A stretch of DNA of 64,000 bases from Alteromonas macleodii (GTDB taxonomy: Bacteria > Pseudomonadota > Gammaproteobacteria > Enterobacterales > Alteromonadaceae). Shown one piece after another: positions 1 through 8,213 of the stretch. Every line of letters starts with the position of its first letter. Position 1 is the first letter of the stretch. The stretch is from contig NZ_LR812090.1 of the NCBI RefSeq assembly GCF_903772925.1, forward strand, positions 2,252,333-2,316,332, in the 5' to 3' direction. Below the pieces are notes generated by a model. It was not told the origin of the DNA and searched no databases. It saw only the letters and a program-made list of their open reading frames with translations. Position numbers and translations under genes: made by a program.

Positions 1-792
1 CAATTCACTGAACTTTATCTCGTTAAGGTATTTTTCTACCTGTTCATAAGAATTCTGCTCAAAGGAAATAGAAGCTAGCCATTCAAATGCCTTATCCCGT
101 GCCAGGCTCGAATTTACCATTTGGCTTAGATGGCTTTTGCAGTGTGGCCATTGCCCAGATGCGTACTGGCATTTAACTTTGCCCCATTGCGCCCACAACA
201 CTTTATCGCTGCGGGTCAGCACATCATCATAAATACTCAAAGCCCTTTGGATATCGCCGTTTTCATAAAGAAGCCTTGCATAAAGTTTTCGTATATCCGC
301 TACAAGGCGAGGGGGGATGCCTTCTGAGATTTTGGCGCGTACTACACTGATAGCTCTTTCTAATTGTTTATTGTCTAACGAATGCAAAACGTTTTTAACA
401 AAATCACGGTATTTTAAATAGTGATTAATTTGGCGGGTCAGTGAGGCAATAGTGTAGGGTTTGATGAGTAAAACGTCGGGTTGAAGATCCATGATCCGAC
501 CGATTATTTGAGGAGAGCGGTCCGAAGTAAGAAAGATGATTCCTGTACTCGGCCTAATAAACCCGGCTTCTCTCAAATTTTGAACCCATTCGACACCAGT
601 TTTGCCCTGACCAAGGTGGTAGTCCATTAATAACAGTTCAAAGTTCTGTTTTCTAAGCGCCGCTTTCAATTCAACGCCAGATGCAAAGCTACTCACCGAT
701 AAATTTGCAATAGACATGAGGTGGCCCCGCAGCGCGGTTCGAGCGGTAGCATTGTCTTCTACTATGGCTATTCTAAATTCCACGGCAATCAT
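1..792 (-). CDS. Response regulator with C-terminal helical/TPR-like region (partial, 3' end off window)
   Basis: Reading from an ATG at 792 gives 264 open codons running off the left edge, so the C-terminus is missing. Residues 1-125 form a CheY-like receiver: acidic pair E12/D13, phosphoacceptor D57 in LLMDYHLG, the LTSD motif and a conserved lysine in LLIKPY. The remainder is helical and TPR-like (for example LYARLLYENGDIQRALSIYD), with no DNA-binding output domain visible. Receiver length, the D57 position and the helical tail match the second such gene at 20183-21823, so the two are probably paralogues. The output is therefore likely protein-protein interaction. The partner kinase is not identified. 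It is divergent from the acyl-CoA dehydrogenase gene. Confidence 0.82.
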   Translation of the reverse strand, partial: MIAVEFRIAIVEDNATARTALRGHLMSIANLSVSSFASGVELKAALRKQNFELLLMDYHLGQGKTGVEWVQNLREAGFIRPSTGIIFLTSDRSPQIIGRIMDLQPDVLLIKPYTIASLTRQINHYLKYRDFVKNVLHSLDNKQLERAISVVRAKISEGIPPRLVADIRKLYARLLYENGDIQRALSIYDDVLTRSDKVLWAQWGKVKCQYASGQWPHCKSHLSQMVNSSLARDKAFEWLASISFEQNSYEQVEKYLNEIKFSEL

Positions 793-950
793 ATGAATAC
801 TTTTAATTAAAGCTAGCTTATCAGCGGCTGGGAAAAAGTGCATTATTAAAAAGGATAAGTTTTGACTACCAGCATTACTCTCAGAATCAAAATCATTCTC
901 TCGTCACAAAATATTTACGTTATACACCCATAAATTTAAATAAATATTTA

Positions 951-970
951 CCTTTACGTTTACGTAAGGG
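951..970. promoter_or_regulatory. Palindromic operator candidate, LiuR-like
   Basis: This 20-bp imperfect palindrome matches its own reverse complement at 16 of 20 positions. Its half-sites are CCTTTACGT and ACGTAAGGG. It lies about 50 bp before the acyl-CoA dehydrogenase start. From memory it resembles the site of LiuR, the MerR-type regulator of branched-chain amino acid catabolism in gammaproteobacteria, which fits the downstream genes. The regulator assignment is inference. Confidence 0.5.
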
Positions 971-1021
971 GTAGGTATTGGTTATTGTGTTTAAAAAGCA
1001 ACTCAGTTGAAGGTATGTCTA

Positions 1022-2176
1022 ATGAACTTTGAATTAACCGATGACCAATTAGCCTTTGAAGAAACAGCTCGCCAATTTGCTCAACAAGAATTAGCGCCAA
1101 ATGCCGCAATGTGGGATAGAGAGCACCATTTCCCCGTAGAGGCGATTAAAAAAGCCGGCGAATTAGGTTTTTGCGGATTGTATGCACCTGAAAGTGCGGG
1201 TGGCCTAGGCCTGTCAAGACTCGACTCTTCAATAATCTTTGAGCAGCTTTCAATGGGGTGTACTACAACTACAGCCATGTTAACTATTCACAACATGGCT
1301 ACGTGGATGATAGCAACATGGGGCACCAGTAAAGTTAAAGATATGTGGTGCGAACAATTAGTCACAGGTGACAAGCTTGCCTCTTATTGCTTAACAGAGC
1401 CTGGCGCTGGATCTGATGCTGCTTCACTTAAAACTAGAGCAGCTAAAGCTGACGGTGGATATGTACTAAATGGCGCTAAAGTATTTATCTCTGGAGCAGG
1501 GAGTACAGATGTTCTCGTTGTCATGGCGCGTACCGGCGAGGATGGTCCTAAAGGCGTATCTGCATTTGCAGTCCCTGCTAATGCAGATGGTATTGAATAC
1601 GGAAAAGCAGAAGAGAAAATGGGGTGGAATGCCCAGCCCACTCGTATGATCACATTTGACAATGTAAAGCTTGATGATAGCTGGTTGTTAGGTGAGGAAG
1701 GTCAAGGCTTTAAAATGGCCATGCAAGGGCTTGATGGCGGCCGAATTAATATTGCTACCTGTTCAGTAGGCACAGCACAGCAAGCGCTAAACGTAGCCCG
1801 TGATTATATGAATGAGCGTGAGCAGTTTGGTAAACCTATTGCAGGGTTCCAAGCTCTTCAATTTAAATTAGCTGATATGGCGACTGAGTTAGTTGCGGCT
1901 AGACAGATGGTACGTATGGCAGCGTGTAAGTTAGACAATAATGACGCAGATAAAACGACGTACTGCGCTATGGCTAAACGCTTTGCAACAGACGTAGGTT
2001 TTAATGTGTGTAACGATGCGCTCCAATTACACGGCGGATACGGTTATATTAAAGAGTACCCATTAGAGCGTCACTTTAGAGATGTTCGTGTTCATCAGAT
2101 ACTTGAAGGTACCAACGAAATTATGCGTGTGATTATTGGGCGGCGCCTACTTTCCGATGAGCGAAGCGTTCTTTAA
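1022..2176 (+). CDS. Acyl-CoA dehydrogenase, isobutyryl-CoA dehydrogenase-like
   Basis: This is an FAD-dependent acyl-CoA dehydrogenase of 384 residues that introduces the alpha-beta double bond into a short or branched acyl-CoA and passes electrons to ETF. The CLTEPGAGSDAASLKT stretch is the FAD/substrate signature, and the C-terminal motif ILEGTNEIMR carries the catalytic glutamate position used by the straight and short branched-chain enzymes. An in-frame TTG exists at 1007, but ATG 1022 has GAAGG eight bases upstream and gives the normal family N-terminus (MNFELTDDQ). The next gene encodes a 3-hydroxyisobutyryl-CoA hydrolase-like protein, which points to valine degradation, with isobutyryl-CoA or 2-methylbutyryl-CoA as likely substrate. 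The exact substrate cannot be fixed from sequence alone. Confidence 0.9.
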   Translation: MNFELTDDQLAFEETARQFAQQELAPNAAMWDREHHFPVEAIKKAGELGFCGLYAPESAGGLGLSRLDSSIIFEQLSMGCTTTTAMLTIHNMATWMIATWGTSKVKDMWCEQLVTGDKLASYCLTEPGAGSDAASLKTRAAKADGGYVLNGAKVFISGAGSTDVLVVMARTGEDGPKGVSAFAVPANADGIEYGKAEEKMGWNAQPTRMITFDNVKLDDSWLLGEEGQGFKMAMQGLDGGRINIATCSVGTAQQALNVARDYMNEREQFGKPIAGFQALQFKLADMATELVAARQMVRMAACKLDNNDADKTTYCAMAKRFATDVGFNVCNDALQLHGGYGYIKEYPLERHFRDVRVHQILEGTNEIMRVIIGRRLLSDERSVL

Positions 2177-2237
2177 TGCGCTTGCAGCTCAGTCAGAAAA
2201 AATGCGTTTCTAGGCACAATCAATGGAGAAAGTGAAT

Positions 2238-3368
2238 ATGACAGATGCGGAGTCAGTAGTCATTGTAGATGAGTTAAAAACATCGAACGGCGACTTTACA
2301 ATAGGACGTTTAACGCTTAATAAGCCAAAAGCACTGAATGCGCTGGACCTAGCGATGGCAGAAATCATGCTAAAAGCACTTCAACAGTGGCAGACGCGTA
2401 GTGATGTTGTAGCTGTGGTCATTGATGCTGCAGGTGATAAAGCGTTTTGCGCTGGTGGCGACATCGTATCTATGTACAAGTCGATGGTGGAGGCACAAGG
2501 CCAAATTCCATCGTTCTTGGAAACGTTTTTTGAAACCGAATATACCTTAGATTACACCATTCACAACTACAGCAAACCCATTGTAGTGTGGGGCAGCGGC
2601 ATTGTAATGGGCGGCGGTATGGGTCTGCTATGTGGTGCTAGCCATCGCGTAGTAACCGAAACGTCGCGATTAGCTATGCCCGAAATTACTATCGGATTAT
2701 ACCCTGACGTAGGAGGGAGTTATTTCCTTCCCCGTCTACCTGGAAAATCAGGTTTGTTTTTAGGCTTAACAGGCGGGCAGATGAATGGTGCAGACGCCCG
2801 TTTTGTAGGCCTAGCGGATGCGCTAGTAGCTAGCTCAGAAAAAGAGACTTTGATACAAAAGCTTTCGAACTATTCATGGGATGAGATAGAAAGTAATCGT
2901 TTAAATGATTCTGTAACCTCTATTCTTGAATCTTTAAAGGCACCGGATTCTGCGCCTAGCAGCAATGTAGAGCCTAACATGGCACTCATTAATGACTTGT
3001 GTGCAGCTGGTAATGTCACTGACGTAGTTAATTCAATTCTTGGCGCCGATATGAGCCAAGATAAATGGTTGTCTCGAGCACAAAGCACATTGGCAAAAGG
3101 CTCTCCGATAACTATGCATTTAGTTTATGAGCAGTGTAAAAGAGGGGCGGATATGACCCTCGCTGATTGCTTTAGAATGGAAGCTAATATGTCTTGTCGC
3201 TGCGGTGAAAGTGGTGAGTTTCAGGAGGGTGTTAGAGCTCTATTGATAGATAAAGATATGTCGCCTAAATGGAAATATGAAAGTGTAGAAGACGTGCCGC
3301 AAGATGTGGTAGAGCATTTTTTTACCTCTCCATGGCCCGAAGATAAACACCCCTTATCAGGTTTATAA
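2238..3368 (+). CDS. Enoyl-CoA hydratase/isomerase family protein, probable 3-hydroxyisobutyryl-CoA hydrolase
   Basis: This 376-residue crotonase-fold protein is longer than simple enoyl-CoA hydratases (about 260) and matches the length of 3-hydroxyisobutyryl-CoA hydrolases, which release free 3-hydroxyisobutyrate in valine breakdown. The crotonase oxyanion segments are visible: KAFCAGGDIVSMY and WGSGIVMGGGMGLL. They are followed by MPEITIGLYPDVGGSYFLPRLPG, broken here as MPEITIGLYPDVGG then SYFLPRLPG, a hallmark of the hydrolase subgroup. An ATG at 2223 is also in frame, but GGAG at 2225-2228 sits at the right distance for ATG 2238. It lies about 60 bp after the acyl-CoA dehydrogenase and is probably co-transcribed. 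A long-chain hydratase role is less likely. Confidence 0.85.
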   Translation: MTDAESVVIVDELKTSNGDFTIGRLTLNKPKALNALDLAMAEIMLKALQQWQTRSDVVAVVIDAAGDKAFCAGGDIVSMYKSMVEAQGQIPSFLETFFETEYTLDYTIHNYSKPIVVWGSGIVMGGGMGLLCGASHRVVTETSRLAMPEITIGLYPDVGGSYFLPRLPGKSGLFLGLTGGQMNGADARFVGLADALVASSEKETLIQKLSNYSWDEIESNRLNDSVTSILESLKAPDSAPSSNVEPNMALINDLCAAGNVTDVVNSILGADMSQDKWLSRAQSTLAKGSPITMHLVYEQCKRGADMTLADCFRMEANMSCRCGESGEFQEGVRALLIDKDMSPKWKYESVEDVPQDVVEHFFTSPWPEDKHPLSGL

Positions 3369-3597
3369 ATTACTTTTTTGACAGAATGTGGAAAAGACAT
3401 TTGTAAAAAATAGGCATAATTTAAATTAGCGAGCCAAGCGTAGACATCACTGATAACGTTTGGCTTTATAACCTTTGCATCTTCCTACCTTCGTACCTTT
3501 ATACCTTTGTACCCTTACCGTTATTTTGCGCTGTTATTGCCGTAAAGGTGTCGATTTTGATATCCTTTAGTAAATTCACAATAACAAAGATCTCGTC

Positions 3598-4470
3598 ATG
3601 TGGCATTGCCCACTTTGTAAATCACCTATTTCATTAAATTCAACGCCAATCCGGTGTGAAAACAATCATAGCTTCGATAAAGCAAAATCTGGCTACGTTA
3701 ACTTATTACCGGTTCAGTTTAAGAAGTCGAAACTTCCGGGTGACGATAAGGATATGGTGAAAGCTCGTAGAGAGTTTCATCAATTAAACACCTATCAACC
3801 GCTGAAAGATAGGTTAATCGAGGTGGTAGGGGACCTAATTGTTGAGTCGTGCAAAGAAAAAGGGTTGGCAGAAGACGGTTCTAAACAAAGTATCTCTATT
3901 TATGATGCTGGTTGCGGAGAAGGAAGTTATTTAGACGCAATGGTTCAGGGCCTTGCGCTTAAAGGTTTTTCTATTGAGGCTGCGGGCAGTGATATATCTA
4001 AAATAGCCGTGGAGTTGGCCGCTAAGGCTTATAAACATGCTCAGTTTGTTGTAGCAAGCAGCTTTGAACTACCCCTTGAAAATTCTACTCAAGATTTAGT
4101 GATACAGGTCTTTGCGCCTGGAAGCAACGACGAGTATGAACGGGTATTGAACAGTGAGGGGCTACTTTTAACCGTCGACCCTGCGCCTAACCATCTGTTT
4201 GAGCTTAAACAGCAAGTCTACGACACACCAAGAAAACATCAAATTGATAATGGGCCTAGAAGTGGATTTACTCGCATCCATGACGAGTGTTTTTCATTTC
4301 CCATCAATTTTGAAAGTGAAGATCACAAGATAGCGCTTATAAAGATGACCCCTTTTTATTGGAAGTTACCACACGGTAAAATCGAGTCTATTGTAGCGTC
4401 GTTAGAAAAAGTAACCGCAGACTTTCACATCCAAATTTGGAGAAAGGGCGCGACTGTTGGTGATGAGTAA
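3598..4470 (+). CDS. rlmA: 23S rRNA (guanine745-N1)-methyltransferase RlmA
   Basis: RlmA transfers a methyl group from S-adenosylmethionine to N1 of G745 in helix 35 of 23S rRNA. The N-terminus holds the characteristic zinc finger C4-x2-C7...C20-x3-H24, followed by the diagnostic KSGYVNLLPVQ segment. The methyltransferase domain starts with the SAM motif DAGCGEGSYL near residue 103. At 290 residues it is slightly longer than the E. coli enzyme. It is preceded by a 229-bp gap with no gene. The gmhB start follows four bases after its stop, so the two are probably co-transcribed although functionally unrelated. Confidence 0.93.
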   Translation: MWHCPLCKSPISLNSTPIRCENNHSFDKAKSGYVNLLPVQFKKSKLPGDDKDMVKARREFHQLNTYQPLKDRLIEVVGDLIVESCKEKGLAEDGSKQSISIYDAGCGEGSYLDAMVQGLALKGFSIEAAGSDISKIAVELAAKAYKHAQFVVASSFELPLENSTQDLVIQVFAPGSNDEYERVLNSEGLLLTVDPAPNHLFELKQQVYDTPRKHQIDNGPRSGFTRIHDECFSFPINFESEDHKIALIKMTPFYWKLPHGKIESIVASLEKVTADFHIQIWRKGATVGDE

Positions 4471-4474
4471 ATAG

Positions 4475-5053
4475 ATGTCCAGCCATAATCAAAAAGCGCT
4501 GTTTTTAGACCGAGACGGTGTTATTAACGTTGACCACGGTTACGTTGGTAAATATGAAAATTTTGAATATGTAGAAGGTATCTTCGACGTCGTGCGCAAG
4601 TTTCAAAATGAGGGTTACCTGCCTGTAATTGTCACTAATCAAAGTGGAATAGCGCGAGGCTATTACACTGAAAAAGATTTTCATAGGTTAATGGCGCGAG
4701 TGCAAAAAGATTTCGCTTTCCACGATGTAAAACATATCCCTGTTTATTATTGCCCTCACCACACCCAGGGTAGCGTAAAAAAATTTACTATCGAGTGCCA
4801 GTGCAGAAAACCATTGCCAGGCATGCTGCTCCAAGCTGCTAAAGAACTTGATATCGACTTGTCCAACAGCATACTCATTGGTGATAGTTGGCGAGATATA
4901 GAGGCTGCTAATGCTGCCGGTCTAACGGAAAGCTTTTATTTGTCACATAAACGTATAACTGATGAGCAGCTGAGTAAGCTTAATTCTTCTCACCGTGTAT
5001 CTAACGTTACTAGCCTATCTGAAATAATGAAATGGTTACGCGTAACGCTTTAA
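4475..5053 (+). CDS. gmhB: D-glycero-beta-D-manno-heptose 1,7-bisphosphate 7-phosphatase GmhB
   Basis: GmhB removes the C7 phosphate of heptose bisphosphate during synthesis of ADP-heptose for the lipopolysaccharide inner core. The protein belongs to the HAD superfamily: motif I is FLDRDGVIN (nucleophile D12, acid/base D14), motif II VTNQSG, and the C-terminal acidic motif is GDSWRDIEAA. The structural zinc site of the family is visible as CPHH followed by CQCRKP. The length of 192 residues is normal. It starts four bases after the rlmA stop and ends convergent with yejM. Confidence 0.94.
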   Translation: MSSHNQKALFLDRDGVINVDHGYVGKYENFEYVEGIFDVVRKFQNEGYLPVIVTNQSGIARGYYTEKDFHRLMARVQKDFAFHDVKHIPVYYCPHHTQGSVKKFTIECQCRKPLPGMLLQAAKELDIDLSNSILIGDSWRDIEAANAAGLTESFYLSHKRITDEQLSKLNSSHRVSNVTSLSEIMKWLRVTL

Positions 5054-5088
5054 GTTTTTGTTACTAATAGAAAAAAGCAAAATGTGTT

Positions 5089-5114
5089 GCAGCGATAGGT
5101 TGGCCTACCGCTGC
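5089..5114 (-). terminator. Stem-loop terminator candidate after yejM
   Basis: The arms GCAGCGATAGG and CCTACCGCTGC pair with one mismatch between the convergent ends of gmhB and yejM. Read on the minus strand, the hairpin directly follows the yejM stop and is followed by a T-rich stretch that includes a six-T run at 5071-5076. It most plausibly terminates yejLM transcription. Confidence 0.5.
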
Positions 5115-5126
5115 GAGAGAGAAGCT

Positions 5127-6653
5127 CTAGTTCTGTGTGGAAAAGCGGGATAAGTGCTTTATGGCCTGACTGAGCAAGTCAATGTTCAAAGCATCTTTAC
5201 TGCGTTTGCCGGAAGTCAAATCGCTGATTTCATAGCTACCGTTACTTAGAACATCTGTCCGTTTATTTCCATGAAATACTACGATTCGCTCGCCTGAGGT
5301 ACTTACTAACCAAGGGCGCGATGGTGCCAATAAGTTTTGGCCAGTCGAATAGAAGGTTGATGGTGCGTTACAACCCAAGGCATTCAATATAGTTGGTGCC
5401 AAATCTTCAGTACTTGCTAATTTACCTTTGATATCTAGCGTGCTGTAAAGTGCACCCTTACCATTTTCACTGCCAAAGCCTGTCGCTATTAATACTTCAT
5501 GTTTTCTATCAATAGTATTTTCAACATAGTCTTTGATATCTGAACCTTTCATAAAGGTAATGTGCAGCCCTTCATGGTTATTACTCAAAGGCTGTACATA
5601 GCCAGATAATTGAGGGAGAGGTAGTGCGACATCGCTATGTATTGATACCGGCATACCCGAACCTAAAGGTAAGGCCAATAGTACAGGGCGCTTTTGAGAC
5701 AAGGCATCCTGATAAATTTCCGGTACACCAAATAAGGTTGCCGTCATTAAACCTTCAACACTGCTGGCTGTTGAATAATAATTGGCAAGGGTATTTAACG
5801 ACACACCTTCAATACCACTTAAGTCAACAGCGTTATCATTATCTACTTGAACGACTACGGTAAGATTTTTATTGGTCTCAATAGAGCAATAAACTGGTTC
5901 AGCAGGATAGGTGATATTGTGAATATCAGGGTTAAATTGCAGCTGCTTTCGCTCCTCATAGGCCGCTAAGTCAAGCAAACCGTAGCGCGACATGGTGGTT
6001 TTAGCTGTCGCAGGGTAGGAAAGCGGAAACATGTTGTCTTGGGCAATAATAGGTTGATAAAGCTTGGCATCAGCCCACACATGAATAGCATGACTGGTTA
6101 CAAAACAACTCACGAAAAATGTTGTAACAGGTATGCCCACTTTATAGCGCGTGAAGCGCTCAACACGCTTCCATATCGCATTAGCTAAAACTAGCTGGAA
6201 ACCAAGCCAAACAATGAACAGAAGGAACAAGAAGGCCCACTGCTGCCAGCTCTCTATAGCCATTGTAGATTGTGCTTCGCTGCGCAGTAAGTCTGCAGCA
6301 TGAAAGCTAATATGAAACCCTGTACGGTTGAACAATAAAGCATCAAACGCTAAAAGTGCTAGGCCCACCGCAGCAATAATGGATGCGCTAGCTTTTATCA
6401 CTCTCGGGTTATTAACCAAATAACAAAGTGGGAGAACAAAAATGACAAAGCCAAAAAAGGTCATAAACCCAATATGGCCAAACCAATTGGCTAAAAGGTA
6501 CACGGTGCCGACACCTGTGCCTGGCATAGGTGATGAGAAAACAAAAATCGAGGCAATAACAATGGCGATGATAATATTCGCCAAGGCAAACCAGTGCCCC
6601 CAATTTACCAGTTTAGTAACGCGCTGGCGACGAGGTGATTCGGCAAGTATCAT
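5127..6653 (-). CDS. yejM: YejM/PbgA/LapC-like inner-membrane protein with reduced periplasmic domain
   Basis: The E. coli homologue controls lipopolysaccharide supply by signalling through LapB to the LpxC protease FtsH. This 508-residue protein has an N-terminal block of five hydrophobic helices (about residues 17-185). It also has the family-typical PLSYPATAKTTMSRYGLLD linker leading to a periplasmic alkaline-phosphatase-fold domain. It is about 80 residues shorter than the E. coli protein. The shortening falls in the periplasmic domain, where the metal/active-site threonine segment reads STASSVEGLMT and the C-terminal His-rich segment is not recognisable. A hydrolytic role is therefore unlikely, and a scaffold or sensor role fits better. 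It starts eight bases after yejL, forming an operon that diverges from yejK. Confidence 0.85.
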   Translation of the reverse strand: MILAESPRRQRVTKLVNWGHWFALANIIIAIVIASIFVFSSPMPGTGVGTVYLLANWFGHIGFMTFFGFVIFVLPLCYLVNNPRVIKASASIIAAVGLALLAFDALLFNRTGFHISFHAADLLRSEAQSTMAIESWQQWAFLFLLFIVWLGFQLVLANAIWKRVERFTRYKVGIPVTTFFVSCFVTSHAIHVWADAKLYQPIIAQDNMFPLSYPATAKTTMSRYGLLDLAAYEERKQLQFNPDIHNITYPAEPVYCSIETNKNLTVVVQVDNDNAVDLSGIEGVSLNTLANYYSTASSVEGLMTATLFGVPEIYQDALSQKRPVLLALPLGSGMPVSIHSDVALPLPQLSGYVQPLSNNHEGLHITFMKGSDIKDYVENTIDRKHEVLIATGFGSENGKGALYSTLDIKGKLASTEDLAPTILNALGCNAPSTFYSTGQNLLAPSRPWLVSTSGERIVVFHGNKRTDVLSNGSYEISDLTSGKRSKDALNIDLLSQAIKHLSRFSTQN

Positions 6654-6661
6654 GCAATCCC

Positions 6662-6880
6662 TTAGCTTTTTGTTACGCTTTTCTTAAGTACATCGGCAAA
6701 CTGTGCTGCCATGGCTTCGCGATTTTCAGGAGCAACCTGAGTATTTAAAATATGTGTAATAACGTTGCCTAACACCATAAGTGAAAGATCGCGGTTTGCA
6801 CCGCCTTCTTCTAGGGTTAGAATAACGTTATTCATTAGCGTTTCGAATTCGTCGTTGCTATAGCGGCTCTGTTGGGGCAT
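6662..6880 (-). CDS. yejL: YejL family protein (DUF1414)
   Basis: This small soluble protein of 72 residues begins MPQQSRYSNDEFE, the typical opening of the YejL/DUF1414 family, which has no established biochemical function. It is predicted to be all-helical with no transmembrane segment. The gene lies eight bases before yejM and faces yejK across about 160 bp, conserving the gene set yejK-yejL-yejM known from enterics but with yejK divergent. Confidence 0.9.
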   Translation of the reverse strand: MPQQSRYSNDEFETLMNNVILTLEEGGANRDLSLMVLGNVITHILNTQVAPENREAMAAQFADVLKKSVTKS

Positions 6881-7040
6881 TGCTACGCCTCTTTTTTATG
6901 ATTATCTTTGATAAAAAGAATGGTTTTAAACGTAAAATGATTATAATCGTTGTTTGAGTGAGTACAATCATTCATTCTAAAATCCCGCAATTCTTTGAAT
7001 ATTTCTGACACTTTTTAAGCAACAGGACACCAGATACTCT

Positions 7041-8147
7041 ATGAGTGCACTGATTCATCACTTTGTTGTACATCGCTTGATTGTAAACAAAGAAGAGAAA
7101 ATTGAAGCAATTCCCCGTGATAACTGCTTGGCAGTAACCCCGGAAATTGAGCTTTTAGCCCATCAAATTAACCATAGCTTCAATGCTAAACCCGGAAAAG
7201 GCGTGGGGCATTTTGTCACTGAAGTAACCCGCGAAGCGAAAGTGGAAGGTGAAGAAGGCGAAGCAATCACGCAAACAAGCACTGAGAATGTGGCTGAGTT
7301 CGCCGAAGGCCTCAGGCAATACATGGATGTTCAAAAAGAAGCGGGAGACAACGTAGAAGATGCATTTCACGCGTTTTCAGTATCGGCGACTAATCGCTTA
7401 GTACGTACTTTAGCTGATACAGGTACGGTAGAAACTGGCTTTCTTATATTCTGCCAATATGAATATCTAGCCACCCAGTATTTAATGATAGCGTTACTCA
7501 ATACCCGTTCTCATGTAGAGGTTACCAATTCATTAGACCTGTCTGCCCGGGAACATTTAGATTTAGCTAAAATGCAGCTGGCCGTACGTTTCGATTTAAC
7601 TCAGTGGGATATCCAGCCAGAGCAACAGCGTTACGTAAGCTTTATAAAAGGTAGAATGGGTCGCAAAGTATCTGATTTCTTTATGCAGTTTGTGGGCTGT
7701 GAAGAACTGGTTGATGTTAAGCAACAAAACAAGCAGCTAATTTCTACTGTCGATGCATATCTTGCCAGTGAGTCGTTAGACCCACAAGAGCAGCATCAGC
7801 ATAGAGAAGAAGTTAAATCGTACTTCAAAGAAAAGATTGATGCAGGCGAAAGCTTGTCGGTGGATGAACTGGCAAACCGACTTCCTCAAAACGAGGAAAC
7901 CAGCAGCAACTTTTCTGCCTTTACTCAGTCTATGGAAGCACCACTTGAGAAAGAAATTCAGCCCGATCCAGCAGCGTTGAAACAGCTTGCAAAGTTTACC
8001 GGTCAGGGTGGCGGGGTATCGCTTAGTTTTGAACGTAAGCTAATGGGCGACAGAGTGTTTTATGATCCGGCTACCGATACACTAACTATTCGTGGAATTC
8101 CACCTAATTTAAAAGATCAGCTTAATCGCCAATCTTCAATGGACTAG
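7041..8147 (+). CDS. yejK: Nucleoid-associated protein YejK/NdpA
   Basis: YejK (NdpA, 37-kDa nucleoid-associated protein) binds DNA in the nucleoid. At 368 residues the protein is somewhat longer than the E. coli version (about 335). Family features are the N-terminal beta/alpha start IHHFVVHRLIVNKE, the LNTRSHVEVTNSLDLS region near residue 150, the YVSFIKGRMGRKVSDFFMQFVGC segment (YVSFIKGRMGRKVSDF then FMQFVGC) near 198-220, and the C-terminal LTIRGIPPNLKDQL. It is monocistronic and divergent from yejLM, so both transcripts start in the 6881-7040 gap. Confidence 0.93.
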   Translation: MSALIHHFVVHRLIVNKEEKIEAIPRDNCLAVTPEIELLAHQINHSFNAKPGKGVGHFVTEVTREAKVEGEEGEAITQTSTENVAEFAEGLRQYMDVQKEAGDNVEDAFHAFSVSATNRLVRTLADTGTVETGFLIFCQYEYLATQYLMIALLNTRSHVEVTNSLDLSAREHLDLAKMQLAVRFDLTQWDIQPEQQRYVSFIKGRMGRKVSDFFMQFVGCEELVDVKQQNKQLISTVDAYLASESLDPQEQHQHREEVKSYFKEKIDAGESLSVDELANRLPQNEETSSNFSAFTQSMEAPLEKEIQPDPAALKQLAKFTGQGGGVSLSFERKLMGDRVFYDPATDTLTIRGIPPNLKDQLNRQSSMD

Positions 8148-8213
8148 TCGCTGCGAAACGTAGATAAAAAACGTATACTAGTTAATAGAATATCAACTCG
8201 ATTCAAGGGTGTT

